Source: Chryseosolibacter sp966095595 (lineage in GTDB: Bacteria; Bacteroidota; Bacteroidia; Cytophagales; Cyclobacteriaceae). From it: DNA of 16,299 nucleotides. Positions 1 to 5,941 of the stretch are shown here, piece by piece (position 1 is the first letter of the stretch; the number at the start of each line of letters is the position of its first letter). A program made the translations under genes and the position numbers. Below the pieces are notes generated by a model. That model worked only from the letters and a program-made list of their open reading frames with translations. It ran no database searches and was not told the DNA's origin. The stretch is from assembly GCA_966095595.1 (NCBI GenBank), contig CBHTUB010000077.1:1-16299 (forward strand). Reading direction: 5' to 3'.

Positions 1-488
1 AGCTCGTGATAGTGTGGGTTTATCTGGAACGGAAGAAGTTCCAGTCCTTCGAACGATGGAGGGTAAACCACAGGCATATCGTTGGTCGTCATGATCGTGG
101 GACATGCCACATTCGATCCGGCACTCCACCCGATATAGGGCATGCCGTGAAGCACTTTATCCCGAACATACACGATCAGGTTGTCCTTGTACAGCTCGTG
201 GAGCAGTGCAAACGTGTTCCCGCCCCCGATTACGATTCCTCCGGCTTTCTCGAGCGCTTTGCCCTTGTCGCGGAAATGCTGAATGCCCTTGATCTTATAG
301 CCCATTTCATTGAACGCCTCCTTCACTTTCTGCTCATACTCGTCCCAGCTTATCGTCACCGCGGCAAACGGAATGAACACAAGCTCCTTCACTTTTGCAC
401 CGAGGAATTCCCTTACATACGGTTTAGGCCAGGTAAAGAACGAAGTTCCCGGCATTGTAGAGTTGCTGAATAAAAGCGCTTTGATCAT
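1..488 (-). CDS. pepE: Dipeptidase E (peptidase S51 family), N-terminal part, cut by window edge
   Basis: This is a partial gene: 162 codons are visible and the C-terminus lies beyond base 1. The family is cytoplasmic and hydrolyses dipeptides with an N-terminal aspartate, using a Ser-His-Asp triad. The visible protein begins MIKALLFSNS. It has the glycine-rich stretch GGIVIGGGNTF (residues 83-93), the nucleophile motif GWSAGSN with Ser122, TTNDMP with Asp137, and NPHY with His159. These three fall exactly two residues beyond the Salmonella PepE triad as I remember it (120, 135, 157), so the active site is intact. Family members are about 230 residues, so roughly a third is missing here. The ATG at 488 is the natural start. 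A near-consensus -7 box (TAAAATTG, minus strand, 504-511) lies just upstream. The gene is divergent from the small ORF at 577. The family call is secure; substrate specificity is inferred. Confidence 0.93.
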   Translation of the reverse strand, partial: MIKALLFSNSTMPGTSFFTWPKPYVREFLGAKVKELVFIPFAAVTISWDEYEQKVKEAFNEMGYKIKGIQHFRDKGKALEKAGGIVIGGGNTFALLHELYKDNLIVYVRDKVLHGMPYIGWSAGSNVACPTIMTTNDMPVVYPPSFEGLELLPFQINPHYHE

Positions 489-503
489 AAGAGTAACTTA
501 TCA

Positions 504-511
504 CAATTTTA
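504..511 (-). promoter_or_regulatory. Possible -7 promoter element for pepE
   Basis: On the minus strand this reads TAAAATTG, one mismatch from the Bacteroidetes -7 consensus TAnnTTTG. It would place transcription start about 9 nt before the pepE ATG. No convincing -33 TTG was seen. Weak on its own. Confidence 0.25.
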
Positions 512-546
512 ACTGAAAATTCATTTCTGATTTCAGCTTAATGATA

Positions 547-554
547 TAGATTTG
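547..554 (+). promoter_or_regulatory. -7 promoter element upstream of the 42-residue ORF
   Basis: TAGATTTG is a perfect match to TAnnTTTG. It predicts a transcription start near 561 and a leader of about 16 nt before the ATG at 577. The -33 region is not clear. Its position supports the small ORF being expressed. Confidence 0.4.
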
Positions 555-576
555 TTCCGAAATAAAAACACACACC

Positions 577-705
577 ATGTTTGATCAGTACTTACAGGAC
601 GGCGCCAACACTTTTATCGCAATTGTTGCTGTTCTTATCGGATTTGCGACTGCTTTGGGTTATGTTGACTTCCTCAGAACGAAGAAGCAGGAGAAGAAAG
701 ACTAA
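577..705 (+). CDS. Small single-pass membrane protein, 42 residues, unknown function
   Basis: An ATG-started ORF of 42 codons encodes a short polar N-terminus (MFDQYLQDGANT), one hydrophobic span (about residues 13-30, FIAIVAVLIGFATALGYV) and a strongly basic/charged tail (RTKKQEKKD). By the positive-inside rule the tail should be cytoplasmic. The coding case rests on three features: a perfect -7 box (547-554) just upstream, a coherent span-plus-tail design, and a strong terminator (741-767) shortly after the stop codon. I do not recognise the family. It might be a small regulator or accessory subunit of a membrane complex, but nothing here names a partner. The gene is flanked by divergent pepE and a convergent thioredoxin-like gene, so it is probably a monocistronic unit. 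Confidence 0.6.
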   Translation: MFDQYLQDGANTFIAIVAVLIGFATALGYVDFLRTKKQEKKD

Positions 706-740
706 TGGATCAGGAATACCTGTCAAAGGATATAAACAAA

Positions 741-767
741 AAGGCCCTGATCTTCAGGGCCTTTTTT
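741..767. terminator. Bidirectional intrinsic terminator
   Basis: A perfect 10-bp stem (AAGGCCCTGA, 741-750, pairing with TCAGGGCCTT, 754-763) closes a 3-nt loop and runs into six T residues (762-767). On the other strand the stem is followed by TTTTTGTTT. It sits between the convergent small ORF (stop at 705) and the thioredoxin-like gene (stop at 795) and can serve both. Confidence 0.9.
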
Positions 768-794
768 ATTGTCTCCGGGATCTGTTCCTTCTGA

Positions 795-1382
795 TCAGTG
801 ACCTGCATCTTCGGCAGCAGCTGCCTTAAGGTAAGGTGACTTATAGCTCTTTTCGAACTCCTTCCATGAGTTTTGACCTTTTTTGCTGTAATCTCCGGCA
901 AAGTAGGTGGCGAACTTGTGAAACTCATCAGGCTTCCTGTAGCCCGGGAGCGGTGAAACTGATGTAAACTCCTCATCCACAAATACAACTGTAGGATAGC
1001 TCAGCTGATTATTCAGAAGCGCAGCAGCCAGCTCGTGATATCCGCTGCGACCCGTTTCCACATATTTAAAGGTCTGTCCGCGGAAAGAGATCTCCTCCTT
1101 TTGCTCCGCATTGAACTTGACAGGGTAGAATTTCTCATTCAACATCCTGGCAACCTCCGGATCGGAAAAGGTATTCTTGTCCATCACCTTACACCATCCA
1201 CACCAGTCCGTGTAGACATCGATAAAGAACTTGCGCTTTTCAGTTTTGGACTTTTCTATGGCCTGCTCGAATGTGAGCCAGTTCACGGTTCCTTCTGCCG
1301 GCTTAACAGGATCGGGCGATTTCATCCCGGTGATTCCTGCGAGCAACACACAGGCAACAAGGGTTAAGCAAATTCTTTTCAT
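795..1382 (-). CDS. Exported thioredoxin-fold protein with CGWC active site
   Basis: This 195-residue protein starts with a positively charged, hydrophobic N-terminus (MKRICLTLVACVLLAGITG), a probable Sec signal, so it should act in the periplasm or at the cell surface. The thioredoxin domain spans about residues 35-165. The redox pair is Cys61-Gly-Trp-Cys64 in the context DVYTDWCGWCK, and the usual cis-proline is likely Pro130 (SYPTVVFVD). The CGWC pattern and the roughly 110-residue core resemble the thioredoxin-like group that includes the C-terminal DsbD-type domains, in which the pair reduces or exchanges disulfides. The actual substrate is unknown. LVAC at residues 8-11 loosely resembles a lipobox but lies very early, so lipidation is doubtful. 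The gene is monocistronic, with its own -7 box upstream and a shared terminator downstream. Confidence 0.88.
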   Translation of the reverse strand: MKRICLTLVACVLLAGITGMKSPDPVKPAEGTVNWLTFEQAIEKSKTEKRKFFIDVYTDWCGWCKVMDKNTFSDPEVARMLNEKFYPVKFNAEQKEEISFRGQTFKYVETGRSGYHELAAALLNNQLSYPTVVFVDEEFTSVSPLPGYRKPDEFHKFATYFAGDYSKKGQNSWKEFEKSYKSPYLKAAAAEDAGH

Positions 1383-1401
1383 GATGATTATTAACAGATT
1401 A

Positions 1402-1409
1402 CAAATCTA
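1402..1409 (-). promoter_or_regulatory. -7 promoter element for the thioredoxin-like gene
   Basis: On the minus strand this reads TAGATTTG, a perfect TAnnTTTG match and the same octamer as at 547-554. It predicts a start near 1395 and a leader of about 12 nt before the ATG at 1382. No clear -33 TTG was found at the usual distance. Confidence 0.4.
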
Positions 1410-1487
1410 ACGACAAAATGGGATCAGTTCGTTTATAATTTAGACAAACGGATCGTAACCAGGGTTTGACTACGATCTGTAACATCC

Positions 1488-1522
1488 AAATTGAACATTT
1501 TGTTTGTTCAATTACGAACAAA
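1488..1522. repeat. Two interlocked inverted repeats sharing one arm
   Basis: AATTGAAC (1489-1496) pairs with GTTCAATT (1506-1513) across a 9-nt spacer. TTTGTTC (1503-1509) pairs with GAACAAA (1516-1522) across 6 nt. The GTTC core at 1506-1509 belongs to both, so the two hairpins exclude each other, or the three GAAC/GTTC half-sites form an operator. It lies between the thioredoxin-like gene and the 52-residue ORF. The repeats are exact; their function is not known. Confidence 0.5.
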
Positions 1523-1583
1523 AAGCCGGCCAGAGCCTTTATTTTGGCCTTTTTCTCCCATTTTAATGATTTGGCACAGATCT

Positions 1584-1601
1584 GGTATATACCCGGTATA
1601 T
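1584..1601. repeat. 10-bp palindrome plus an extra half-site
   Basis: GGTATATACC (1584-1593) is a perfect palindrome, and GGTATAT recurs at 1595-1601, 11 bp from the first copy, about one helical turn. It lies just upstream of the 52-residue ORF and could be a binding site. Being AT-rich and short, it could also be chance. Confidence 0.3.
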
Positions 1602-1632
1602 GAACTGGCACATTACACACAAGGAGATCTCA

Positions 1633-1791
1633 ATGATAGTCGGCGTTCTCGTCGCGTTGATCATCGTCTTCGGAATGTGGATCAGCGGCTCGCAAAATGA
1701 TCTGTCAATACTTCCCAATGGCGGTGCTTCGCTTCCCGAAATTGATGTGAACATCGGGACGATTATCAAATCAATCAGCATTAAATTCTAA
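1633..1791 (+). CDS. Small membrane-anchored protein, 52 residues, unknown function
   Basis: The ORF encodes a hydrophobic N-terminal span (about residues 1-18, MIVGVLVALIIVFGMWIS) followed by a mildly polar tail of about 34 residues ending SIKF. This looks like a signal-anchor peptide or an uncleaved signal. I chose the ATG at 1633 because AAGGAG (1621-1625, with the A at 1620) lies at good ribosome-binding distance; an in-frame ATG at 1600 would add 11 residues. No homologue is recognised. No good -7 box was found upstream, but the palindrome at 1584-1601 and the inverted repeats at 1488-1522 lie in the leader region. It is convergent with the exported-protein gene at 1819-2376. Coding status is plausible but not certain at this length. 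Confidence 0.45.
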   Translation: MIVGVLVALIIVFGMWISGSQNDLSILPNGGASLPEIDVNIGTIIKSISIKF

Positions 1792-1818
1792 GCACTCCCG
1801 CTTCCCGATCTACGGGGG

Positions 1819-2376
1819 TCAAGCTTTCCTCTTACGGTTTTTTGAAGCATCCTTTATGTCGTGGTAATCACGGTTCAGGTTGAATGTCAGGGAGATACGG
1901 TTTAGAGAAATTTCGCGGAACAGGTCATCAGATATTTTAATGTTCCTCCCATAAAACACATCGCAATACCCAAACAGCGTAAACCCTGCCTTTGGCGTGG
2001 TGACCCATGAATGATCGTCAAAGTCAGAATAGTAAGTAACATCCGCGGCCAGGCCTATCAATCCCACAGTGATCTCATAGCCCGCCTTCGGTCCCACGAT
2101 GATCTCATCGGCAGTAAAGACGCCATCCACAGTAATGTACGGACCGGCAGAGGCCAGGCTCAGTGGATGAACATAGATCTTATGATATTGAACACCGATC
2201 TCGCCAAAGCCGGTATCCTGAACACCAAACCCTATCTTGGGAATAAAACGTGGTTTCGTCCAGTATCGCTCGAAAGGACGGATATTTACCGTGTCAACGT
2301 CCTCCTGGCCATAGAGCGGCAGGCAAATGATCAAAAGCAAAAAGAGGCAACCTAAAGGTCTAGTTTCGGTAAGCAT
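1819..2376 (-). CDS. Exported protein of unknown function, 185 residues
   Basis: I do not recognise this family. The N-terminus (MLTETRPLGCLFLLLIICLPLYGQ) is a typical signal peptide with likely cleavage near residue 24, so the product is exported. The mature part has alternating hydrophobic and polar residues rich in Gly, Tyr and Phe (for example PKIGFGVQDTGFGEIGVQYH, GPKAGYEITVGLIGLAADV, PKAGFTLFGYCDVFYG). This suggests beta-strands of a small outer-membrane barrel or beta-sandwich. It ends in a basic tail (KNRKRKA). The open frame extends upstream to 2454, but the added residues carry no signal and overlap the neighbouring gene, so the ATG at 2376 is preferred. It then overlaps the end of the YkgJ-type gene by 17 nt, implying co-transcription and possible translational coupling. 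No function can be assigned. Confidence 0.75.
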   Translation of the reverse strand: MLTETRPLGCLFLLLIICLPLYGQEDVDTVNIRPFERYWTKPRFIPKIGFGVQDTGFGEIGVQYHKIYVHPLSLASAGPYITVDGVFTADEIIVGPKAGYEITVGLIGLAADVTYYSDFDDHSWVTTPKAGFTLFGYCDVFYGRNIKISDDLFREISLNRISLTFNLNRDYHDIKDASKNRKRKA

Positions 2377-2932
2377 AGTATTGAAGTACGGTTTCGATGG
2401 CCCTGCGGATCGCATCGTTAATGGGATAAAAATCCTGAGCCATCTGATAGTCAATACTATGTAAACGCATGTAGTACTGACTCATCACCGGCACGACGGC
2501 GTTTTCAGAGATTTTCTGCCGGGCAGCCTCGTAAGCAGAAGCCTGCTCCGTCTTGATGATCTGGCATGTAACGAGCTCCTTCTCCGAATATTTATTCGTC
2601 CGCGCTGAATAGCCGAATAGCCGGCAGATCAACCCACGATGTCTGTATTCGGAACAAAGCCCCTGAGCGGCTGAGGTAGGATTAAGGATAAGACAAATGG
2701 CATCGCCTGATGTTTTCAGTCGCTCAAGCCACTCAAAGGCGAGATCGTTCTGGTACAGGTGGTGGGCGAACGGAAGGAACTCCAACACCGTTGCTTCGAT
2801 ATCCGCCTTGAAACAGCATTTACCACATCCGAATTTGCAATGCAAACCCGACCATTCCTGAAAAGATGCGATCTCACGGTCAAGCTGACCGAATACTTCT
2901 TCTACTGCCTGTACTTTCTCTGGTAATGTCAA
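2360..2932 (-). CDS. YkgJ-family cysteine-cluster protein (putative metal or Fe-S binding)
   Basis: This 190-residue protein carries the CxxxCxxCC signature of the YkgJ/UPF0153 family: Cys32, Cys36, Cys39 and Cys40 in HCKFGCGKCC, followed by Cys80, Cys93 and Cys103 (LCSEYRHRGLICRLFGYS). Family members are thought to bind zinc or an Fe-S cluster through these cysteines; their biochemical role is not established. The start is a TTG at 2932. An in-frame stop lies a few codons upstream, and no ATG or GTG occurs before the cysteine cluster, so TTG is the best choice. The protein looks cytoplasmic, with no signal or membrane span. It is the first gene of a two-gene minus-strand unit with the exported protein at 1819-2376. 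A -7 box (2949-2956) lies just upstream. Confidence 0.88.
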   Translation of the reverse strand: MTLPEKVQAVEEVFGQLDREIASFQEWSGLHCKFGCGKCCFKADIEATVLEFLPFAHHLYQNDLAFEWLERLKTSGDAICLILNPTSAAQGLCSEYRHRGLICRLFGYSARTNKYSEKELVTCQIIKTEQASAYEAARQKISENAVVPVMSQYYMRLHSIDYQMAQDFYPINDAIRRAIETVLQYYAYRN

Positions 2933-2948
2933 CTTCTCCGATTTTCAG

Positions 2949-2956
2949 CAAAAATA
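2949..2956 (-). promoter_or_regulatory. -7 promoter element for the YkgJ-type gene
   Basis: On the minus strand this reads TATTTTTG, a perfect TAnnTTTG match. The nearest TTG upstream is about 24 nt away, slightly long for a -33 element. The predicted start near 2942 gives a leader of about 10 nt to the TTG start at 2932. A 7-bp inverted repeat (AACGGTT 2956-2962 with AACCGTT 2994-3000) brackets the upstream half of this promoter. Confidence 0.38.
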
Positions 2957-3160
2957 ACGGTTCTCATGATGGATTCCGTTCAATAGGGTCTGCAACCGTT
3001 TGAAATCACGCTTAAATTTCAGATTCAGCGCATCGGTCCGGCTGATCCTGAACCATGATCTACGTTGCCTCATCAAATAGTTACAAAGTGTCGCCCAGCA
3101 TGCAAATAGCGGCGTTATGTAATGTGATTTTAATGTGAGAATATTGCGCGGAATAATGTT

Positions 3161-3187
3161 TTGAAGTGAAAAATAGCCTTAATTTTG
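3161..3187 (+). promoter_or_regulatory. Promoter of the nuo operon (-33 TTG, -7 TAATTTTG)
   Basis: TAATTTTG at 3180-3187 is a perfect TAnnTTTG match, and TTG at 3161-3163 lies 16 nt upstream, a little short of the usual spacing. Transcription would begin near 3194, about 15 nt before the nuoA ATG at 3209. This excludes the upstream TTG at 3185 as the nuoA start. Confidence 0.5.
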
Positions 3188-3208
3188 GCCGCCTATACTA
3201 CTGAGTTT

Positions 3209-3580
3209 ATGACGAATTCCAGCCTTGCTGATTACCTGCCTATCTTTCTGATGCTGCTTCTGGCAATTGGATTTGTGGGGATGACGATGGTGGTCACACA
3301 CCTGCTTGGTCCGAACCGAAAGACCAAGGTAAAACTGCAGTCTTTCGAGTGTGGAATTGAATCGAAGGGAAACGCGCGCATGCCGTTTCACATCAAGTAC
3401 TTCCTTGTTGCTATCCTCTTCGTTCTCTTCGACGTTGAAGTGATTTTTATGTATCCGTGGGCAGTTAACTTCAAGGAGCTGGGAAAACCGGGATTCTATG
3501 AAATGATTCTGTTCATCATATTGTTATTAGTCGGCTTCTTCTATATCATAAAGAAGAAGGCTCTTGAGTGGGAAGATTAA
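3209..3580 (+). CDS. nuoA: NADH-quinone oxidoreductase subunit A
   Basis: This 123-residue inner-membrane subunit of complex I has the three membrane spans typical of NuoA: about residues 7-29, 62-84 and 92-113. The conserved loop LQSFECGIESKG after the first span, and FDVEVIFMYPWA in the second, identify the family. NuoA packs beside NuoH near the quinone site and helps couple quinone reduction to proton movement. The frame is open back to a TTG at 3185, but that codon lies inside the -7 promoter box, so the ATG at 3209 is chosen. It is the first gene of the operon and is followed after 11 nt by nuoB. Nothing unusual was seen. Confidence 0.95.
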   Translation: MTNSSLADYLPIFLMLLLAIGFVGMTMVVTHLLGPNRKTKVKLQSFECGIESKGNARMPFHIKYFLVAILFVLFDVEVIFMYPWAVNFKELGKPGFYEMILFIILLLVGFFYIIKKKALEWED

Positions 3581-3591
3581 TTGTAACGGAA

Positions 3592-4149
3592 ATGCAAGCA
3601 ACAGAAACAAATACTATAAAGCTGGTTGAAAAACCTGAAGGCTACGAAGGCGCAGGATTCTTCGCGACAAGCCTCGACAAGGTTGTCGGTATGGCGCGTA
3701 AGAATTCTATCTGGCCATTGCCCTTTGCCACATCATGTTGTGGTATCGAGTTCATGGCCACCATGGGCGCGCACTATGACCTCGCGCGCTTCGGCTCGGA
3801 GCGTCTGAGCTTCTCGCCCCGTCAGGCCGACCTGTTGATGGTGATGGGAACCATTGCCAAGAAAATGGGACCAGTGCTTCGTCAGGTCTATGAGCAGATG
3901 GCTGAGCCGCGTTGGGTATTGAGCGTCGGCGCGTGCGCATGCAGCGGCGGTATTTTCGATACCTACAGCGTGTTGCAAGGCATCGACAGGATCATTCCGG
4001 TCGACGTTTACGTTCCCGGCTGCCCTCCCCGTCCGGAACAGATCATCGACGGCATTATGAAGATTCAGCACCTGGTGGAAACAGAATCCCTCCGCAGACG
4101 CGATTCTCCGGAATACAAAGCCATGCTGAACAAATACGGTATCGAATAA
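3592..4149 (+). CDS. nuoB: NADH-quinone oxidoreductase subunit B (cluster N2 subunit)
   Basis: This 185-residue peripheral-arm subunit holds the terminal [4Fe-4S] cluster N2, which passes electrons to quinone. The ligands are visible: tandem Cys49-Cys50 in ATSCCGIEF, Cys115 in SVGACACSGG and Cys144 in YVPGCPPRPE. Their spacing (65 and 29) matches the E. coli NuoB ligands as I recall them. The FATSCCGIEFMA and GCPPRPEQIIDG blocks are classic family signatures. An upstream GTG at 3568 would overlap nuoA by 13 nt; the ATG at 3592 gives a normal family length and a clean 11-nt gap, so it is preferred. A single base separates its stop from nuoC. Confidence 0.97.
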   Translation: MQATETNTIKLVEKPEGYEGAGFFATSLDKVVGMARKNSIWPLPFATSCCGIEFMATMGAHYDLARFGSERLSFSPRQADLLMVMGTIAKKMGPVLRQVYEQMAEPRWVLSVGACACSGGIFDTYSVLQGIDRIIPVDVYVPGCPPRPEQIIDGIMKIQHLVETESLRRRDSPEYKAMLNKYGIE

Positions 4150-4150
4150 C

Positions 4151-4651
4151 ATGGATAGCACAATACAGGAAAAGATTGTCGGTCTTATCAGGGAAAAATT
4201 CGAGAGTGAGGTACTTTCGGTTGAAACACCCTACAATTTTTTAACGATCAACCTCAAGCAGGAAAAGATCATCGACATCATCCGTTACCTCTACAACCAC
4301 CCTGAGGCAAAATTCCAGTACCTGACCACTTTGTGCGGCATTCATTATCCCGAGGTCAAGCAAATCGCGATCATGTATCAGCTCCACAGCCTCACGAACA
4401 ACTGGAGGATCAGACTCAAGATTTATCTGCCCGAAGAAAAGCCGGTAACACCAACGTTGACCACCGTTTTTTCGGCGGCGAACTGGATGGAAAGAGAAAC
4501 CTATGATTTCTTCGGCGTTCAGTTTACAGGACATCCCGATTTAAGAAGAATCCTCAACGTCGAGGATATGATCATATTTCCCCTGCGTAAAGAGATCCCA
4601 CTCGAGGATCAGACACGCGAGGACAAGAAGGACTTTATGTTTGGACGATAA
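4151..4651 (+). CDS. nuoC: NADH-quinone oxidoreductase subunit C (30-kDa subunit)
   Basis: This 166-residue soluble subunit of the connecting module has no cofactor and supports NuoD and NuoB in the peripheral arm. The complex I 30-kDa signature is clear around residues 111-136: ANWMERETYDFFGVQFTGHP followed by LRRIL. The C-terminus (LEDQTREDKKDFMFGR) is shorter than in some relatives. It is a separate gene here, unlike the fused nuoCD of enterobacteria. The ATG at 4151 is one base after the nuoB stop, and nuoD begins two bases after the nuoC stop, so translation of the three is probably coupled. Confidence 0.95.
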   Translation: MDSTIQEKIVGLIREKFESEVLSVETPYNFLTINLKQEKIIDIIRYLYNHPEAKFQYLTTLCGIHYPEVKQIAIMYQLHSLTNNWRIRLKIYLPEEKPVTPTLTTVFSAANWMERETYDFFGVQFTGHPDLRRILNVEDMIIFPLRKEIPLEDQTREDKKDFMFGR

Positions 4652-4653
4652 CC

Positions 4654-5859
4654 ATGGCGAATACAGACATTATCAATCCGCAGAGTGAAGTAGAGAAGCA
4701 ATACTCTACCCTCAACCTCGGCCCCACACACCCCGCAACACACGGAATCTTCCAGAATGTGTTGACCATGGATGGTGAGGTCATCGTGAAGTCTGAGCCT
4801 ACCATCGGTTACATTCATCGCGCGTTCGAGAAGCTCGCAGAACGACGTCCGTTCTACCAGATCACACCCATCACCGACAGGATGAACTACTGCTCGGCTC
4901 CCATCAACAACATCGGCTGGCACATGACAGTCGAAAAGCTGATCGGTGCCGACATCCCGAAGAGAGTACAATATCTCCGTGTCATCATCATGGAGCTTGC
5001 GCGGATCTCCGATCACCTCATCTGCAATACGGTGATCGGCGTGGATACCGGAGCGCTGACAGGTTTTGTTTACCTGTTCCAGTTCCGCGAGCTGATCTAC
5101 GAGATCTATGAAGAGATCTGTGGCGCCCGACTGACAACCAACATCGGCAGAATAGGAGGATTCGAAAGAGACTTCTCTCCTACCGCCTGGAAAAAGATAG
5201 ACAAGTTCCTGAAGGAATATCCCGACGCGTTGAAAGAATTTGAAAAGCTCGTCAAGCGTAACAGGATCTTCATGGACAGGACCATCGGAGCAGGTCCGAT
5301 CAGTGCCGAGCGTGCATTGAACTATAGCTTCTCGGGACCTAACCTCAGGGCAGCGGGCGTTGATTACGACGTTCGCGTGATGAATCCCTACTCGTCTTAC
5401 GAGGACTTCGATTTCATCGTGCCTGTAGGAACGAATGGTGATACCTACGATCGATTCATGGTTCGCCAGGAAGAGATGTGGCAGAGCCTGAGCATCATCC
5501 GCCAGGCAATTGAAAAACTGCCGGAAGGACCTCATCATGCACAGGTGCCGGAGTTTTATCTCCCTCCGAAACAAGATGTGTATAACAACATGGAAGCGCT
5601 CATCTATCACTTCAAGATCGTGATGGGCGAGACCGATGTTCCCAAAGGAGAAGTATACCACTGTGTAGAAGGGGGTAATGGAGAGCTTGGCTTCTACCTC
5701 ATCAGCGACGGCGGAAGAACACCGTTCCGTCTGCACATGAGAAGACCTTGTTTTATTTATTATCAGGCTTATCCTGAAATGATCCAGGGAAGCAATATCT
5801 CCGATGCTATTCTGACGATGAGTAGCATGAACGTGATCGCCGGAGAGCTCGACGCGTAG
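4654..5859 (+). CDS. nuoD: NADH-quinone oxidoreductase subunit D (49-kDa subunit, quinone site)
   Basis: This 401-residue subunit forms most of the quinone-binding cavity with NuoB. The hallmark LNLGPTHPATHG gives His26 and His30, and DRMNY gives Tyr79. In the family the second His and this Tyr hold the quinone headgroup; their 49-residue separation matches Thermus Nqo4 (His38/Tyr87). Asp131 in GVDTGALT sits where the partner aspartate (Thermus Asp139) is expected. The block following the Tyr (CSAPINNIGWHMTVEKLIG) is of the type I associate with Bacteroidetes. The protein ends AGELDA, whereas many homologues end in GE(V/I)DR, so the terminal Arg is absent. The quinone is probably menaquinone, judged from lineage only. 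It is followed by an 82-nt gap before nuoE. Confidence 0.97.
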   Translation: MANTDIINPQSEVEKQYSTLNLGPTHPATHGIFQNVLTMDGEVIVKSEPTIGYIHRAFEKLAERRPFYQITPITDRMNYCSAPINNIGWHMTVEKLIGADIPKRVQYLRVIIMELARISDHLICNTVIGVDTGALTGFVYLFQFRELIYEIYEEICGARLTTNIGRIGGFERDFSPTAWKKIDKFLKEYPDALKEFEKLVKRNRIFMDRTIGAGPISAERALNYSFSGPNLRAAGVDYDVRVMNPYSSYEDFDFIVPVGTNGDTYDRFMVRQEEMWQSLSIIRQAIEKLPEGPHHAQVPEFYLPPKQDVYNNMEALIYHFKIVMGETDVPKGEVYHCVEGGNGELGFYLISDGGRTPFRLHMRRPCFIYYQAYPEMIQGSNISDAILTMSSMNVIAGELDA

Positions 5860-5941
5860 ACAGATCACACTGAAGCGCCGCCCACGCTTTAAGGTGTTTT
5901 TTAAGGGCATATTGGAAGACATAAACCGACTAGTGATAAAG

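Larger units (their letters stand above)
2933..3208. other. Intergenic region between the YkgJ-type gene and the nuo operon
   Basis: The 276-nt divergent spacer contains the two outward promoters described separately and the 7-bp inverted repeat at 2956-3000. No ORF with coding character and no recognisable RNA structure was seen in the remaining stretch, about 3001-3158. Confidence 0.5.

Noticed and set aside
513..536. 6-bp inverted repeat CTGAAA/TTTCAG between pepE and the small ORF
   Set aside because: Too short and AT-rich to separate from chance.
1528..1554. Terminator-like stem GGCCAGA/TTTGGCC followed by five T residues
   Set aside because: It is a seven-pair stem with a wobble and an 8-nt loop in an untranslated region. 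No gene on the plus strand ends nearby, and the structure is weak.
1399..1620. 73-codon minus-strand frame upstream of the thioredoxin-like gene
   Set aside because: It spans the promoter and the inverted repeats, and its composition is not protein-like.
2011..2355. 114-codon plus-strand frame opposite the exported-protein gene
   Set aside because: The minus-strand frame has a signal peptide and an overlap with the YkgJ-type gene; this one has neither.
3185..3208. Upstream TTG start for nuoA
   Set aside because: The TTG is part of the -7 promoter box and would precede the predicted transcript start; homologues begin near the ATG at 3209.
5873..5902. Hairpin AAGCG/CGCTT followed by six T residues between nuoD and nuoE
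   Set aside because: The stem is only 5 bp and the T-run starts 8 nt after it, too weak and too far for an intrinsic terminator inside an essential operon. It might modestly affect read-through.
4609..5922. 437-codon open frame on the minus strand opposite nuoD
   Set aside because: It lies fully antisense to an intact, strongly conserved nuoD. Its translation has no recognisable domain, and it starts and ends without regulatory signals. It is a codon-bias shadow.
5894..5941. GTG-started N-terminal extension of nuoE
   Set aside because: The extra 16 residues are not part of the family and lie in the spacer after nuoD; the ATG at 5942 gives the normal start.
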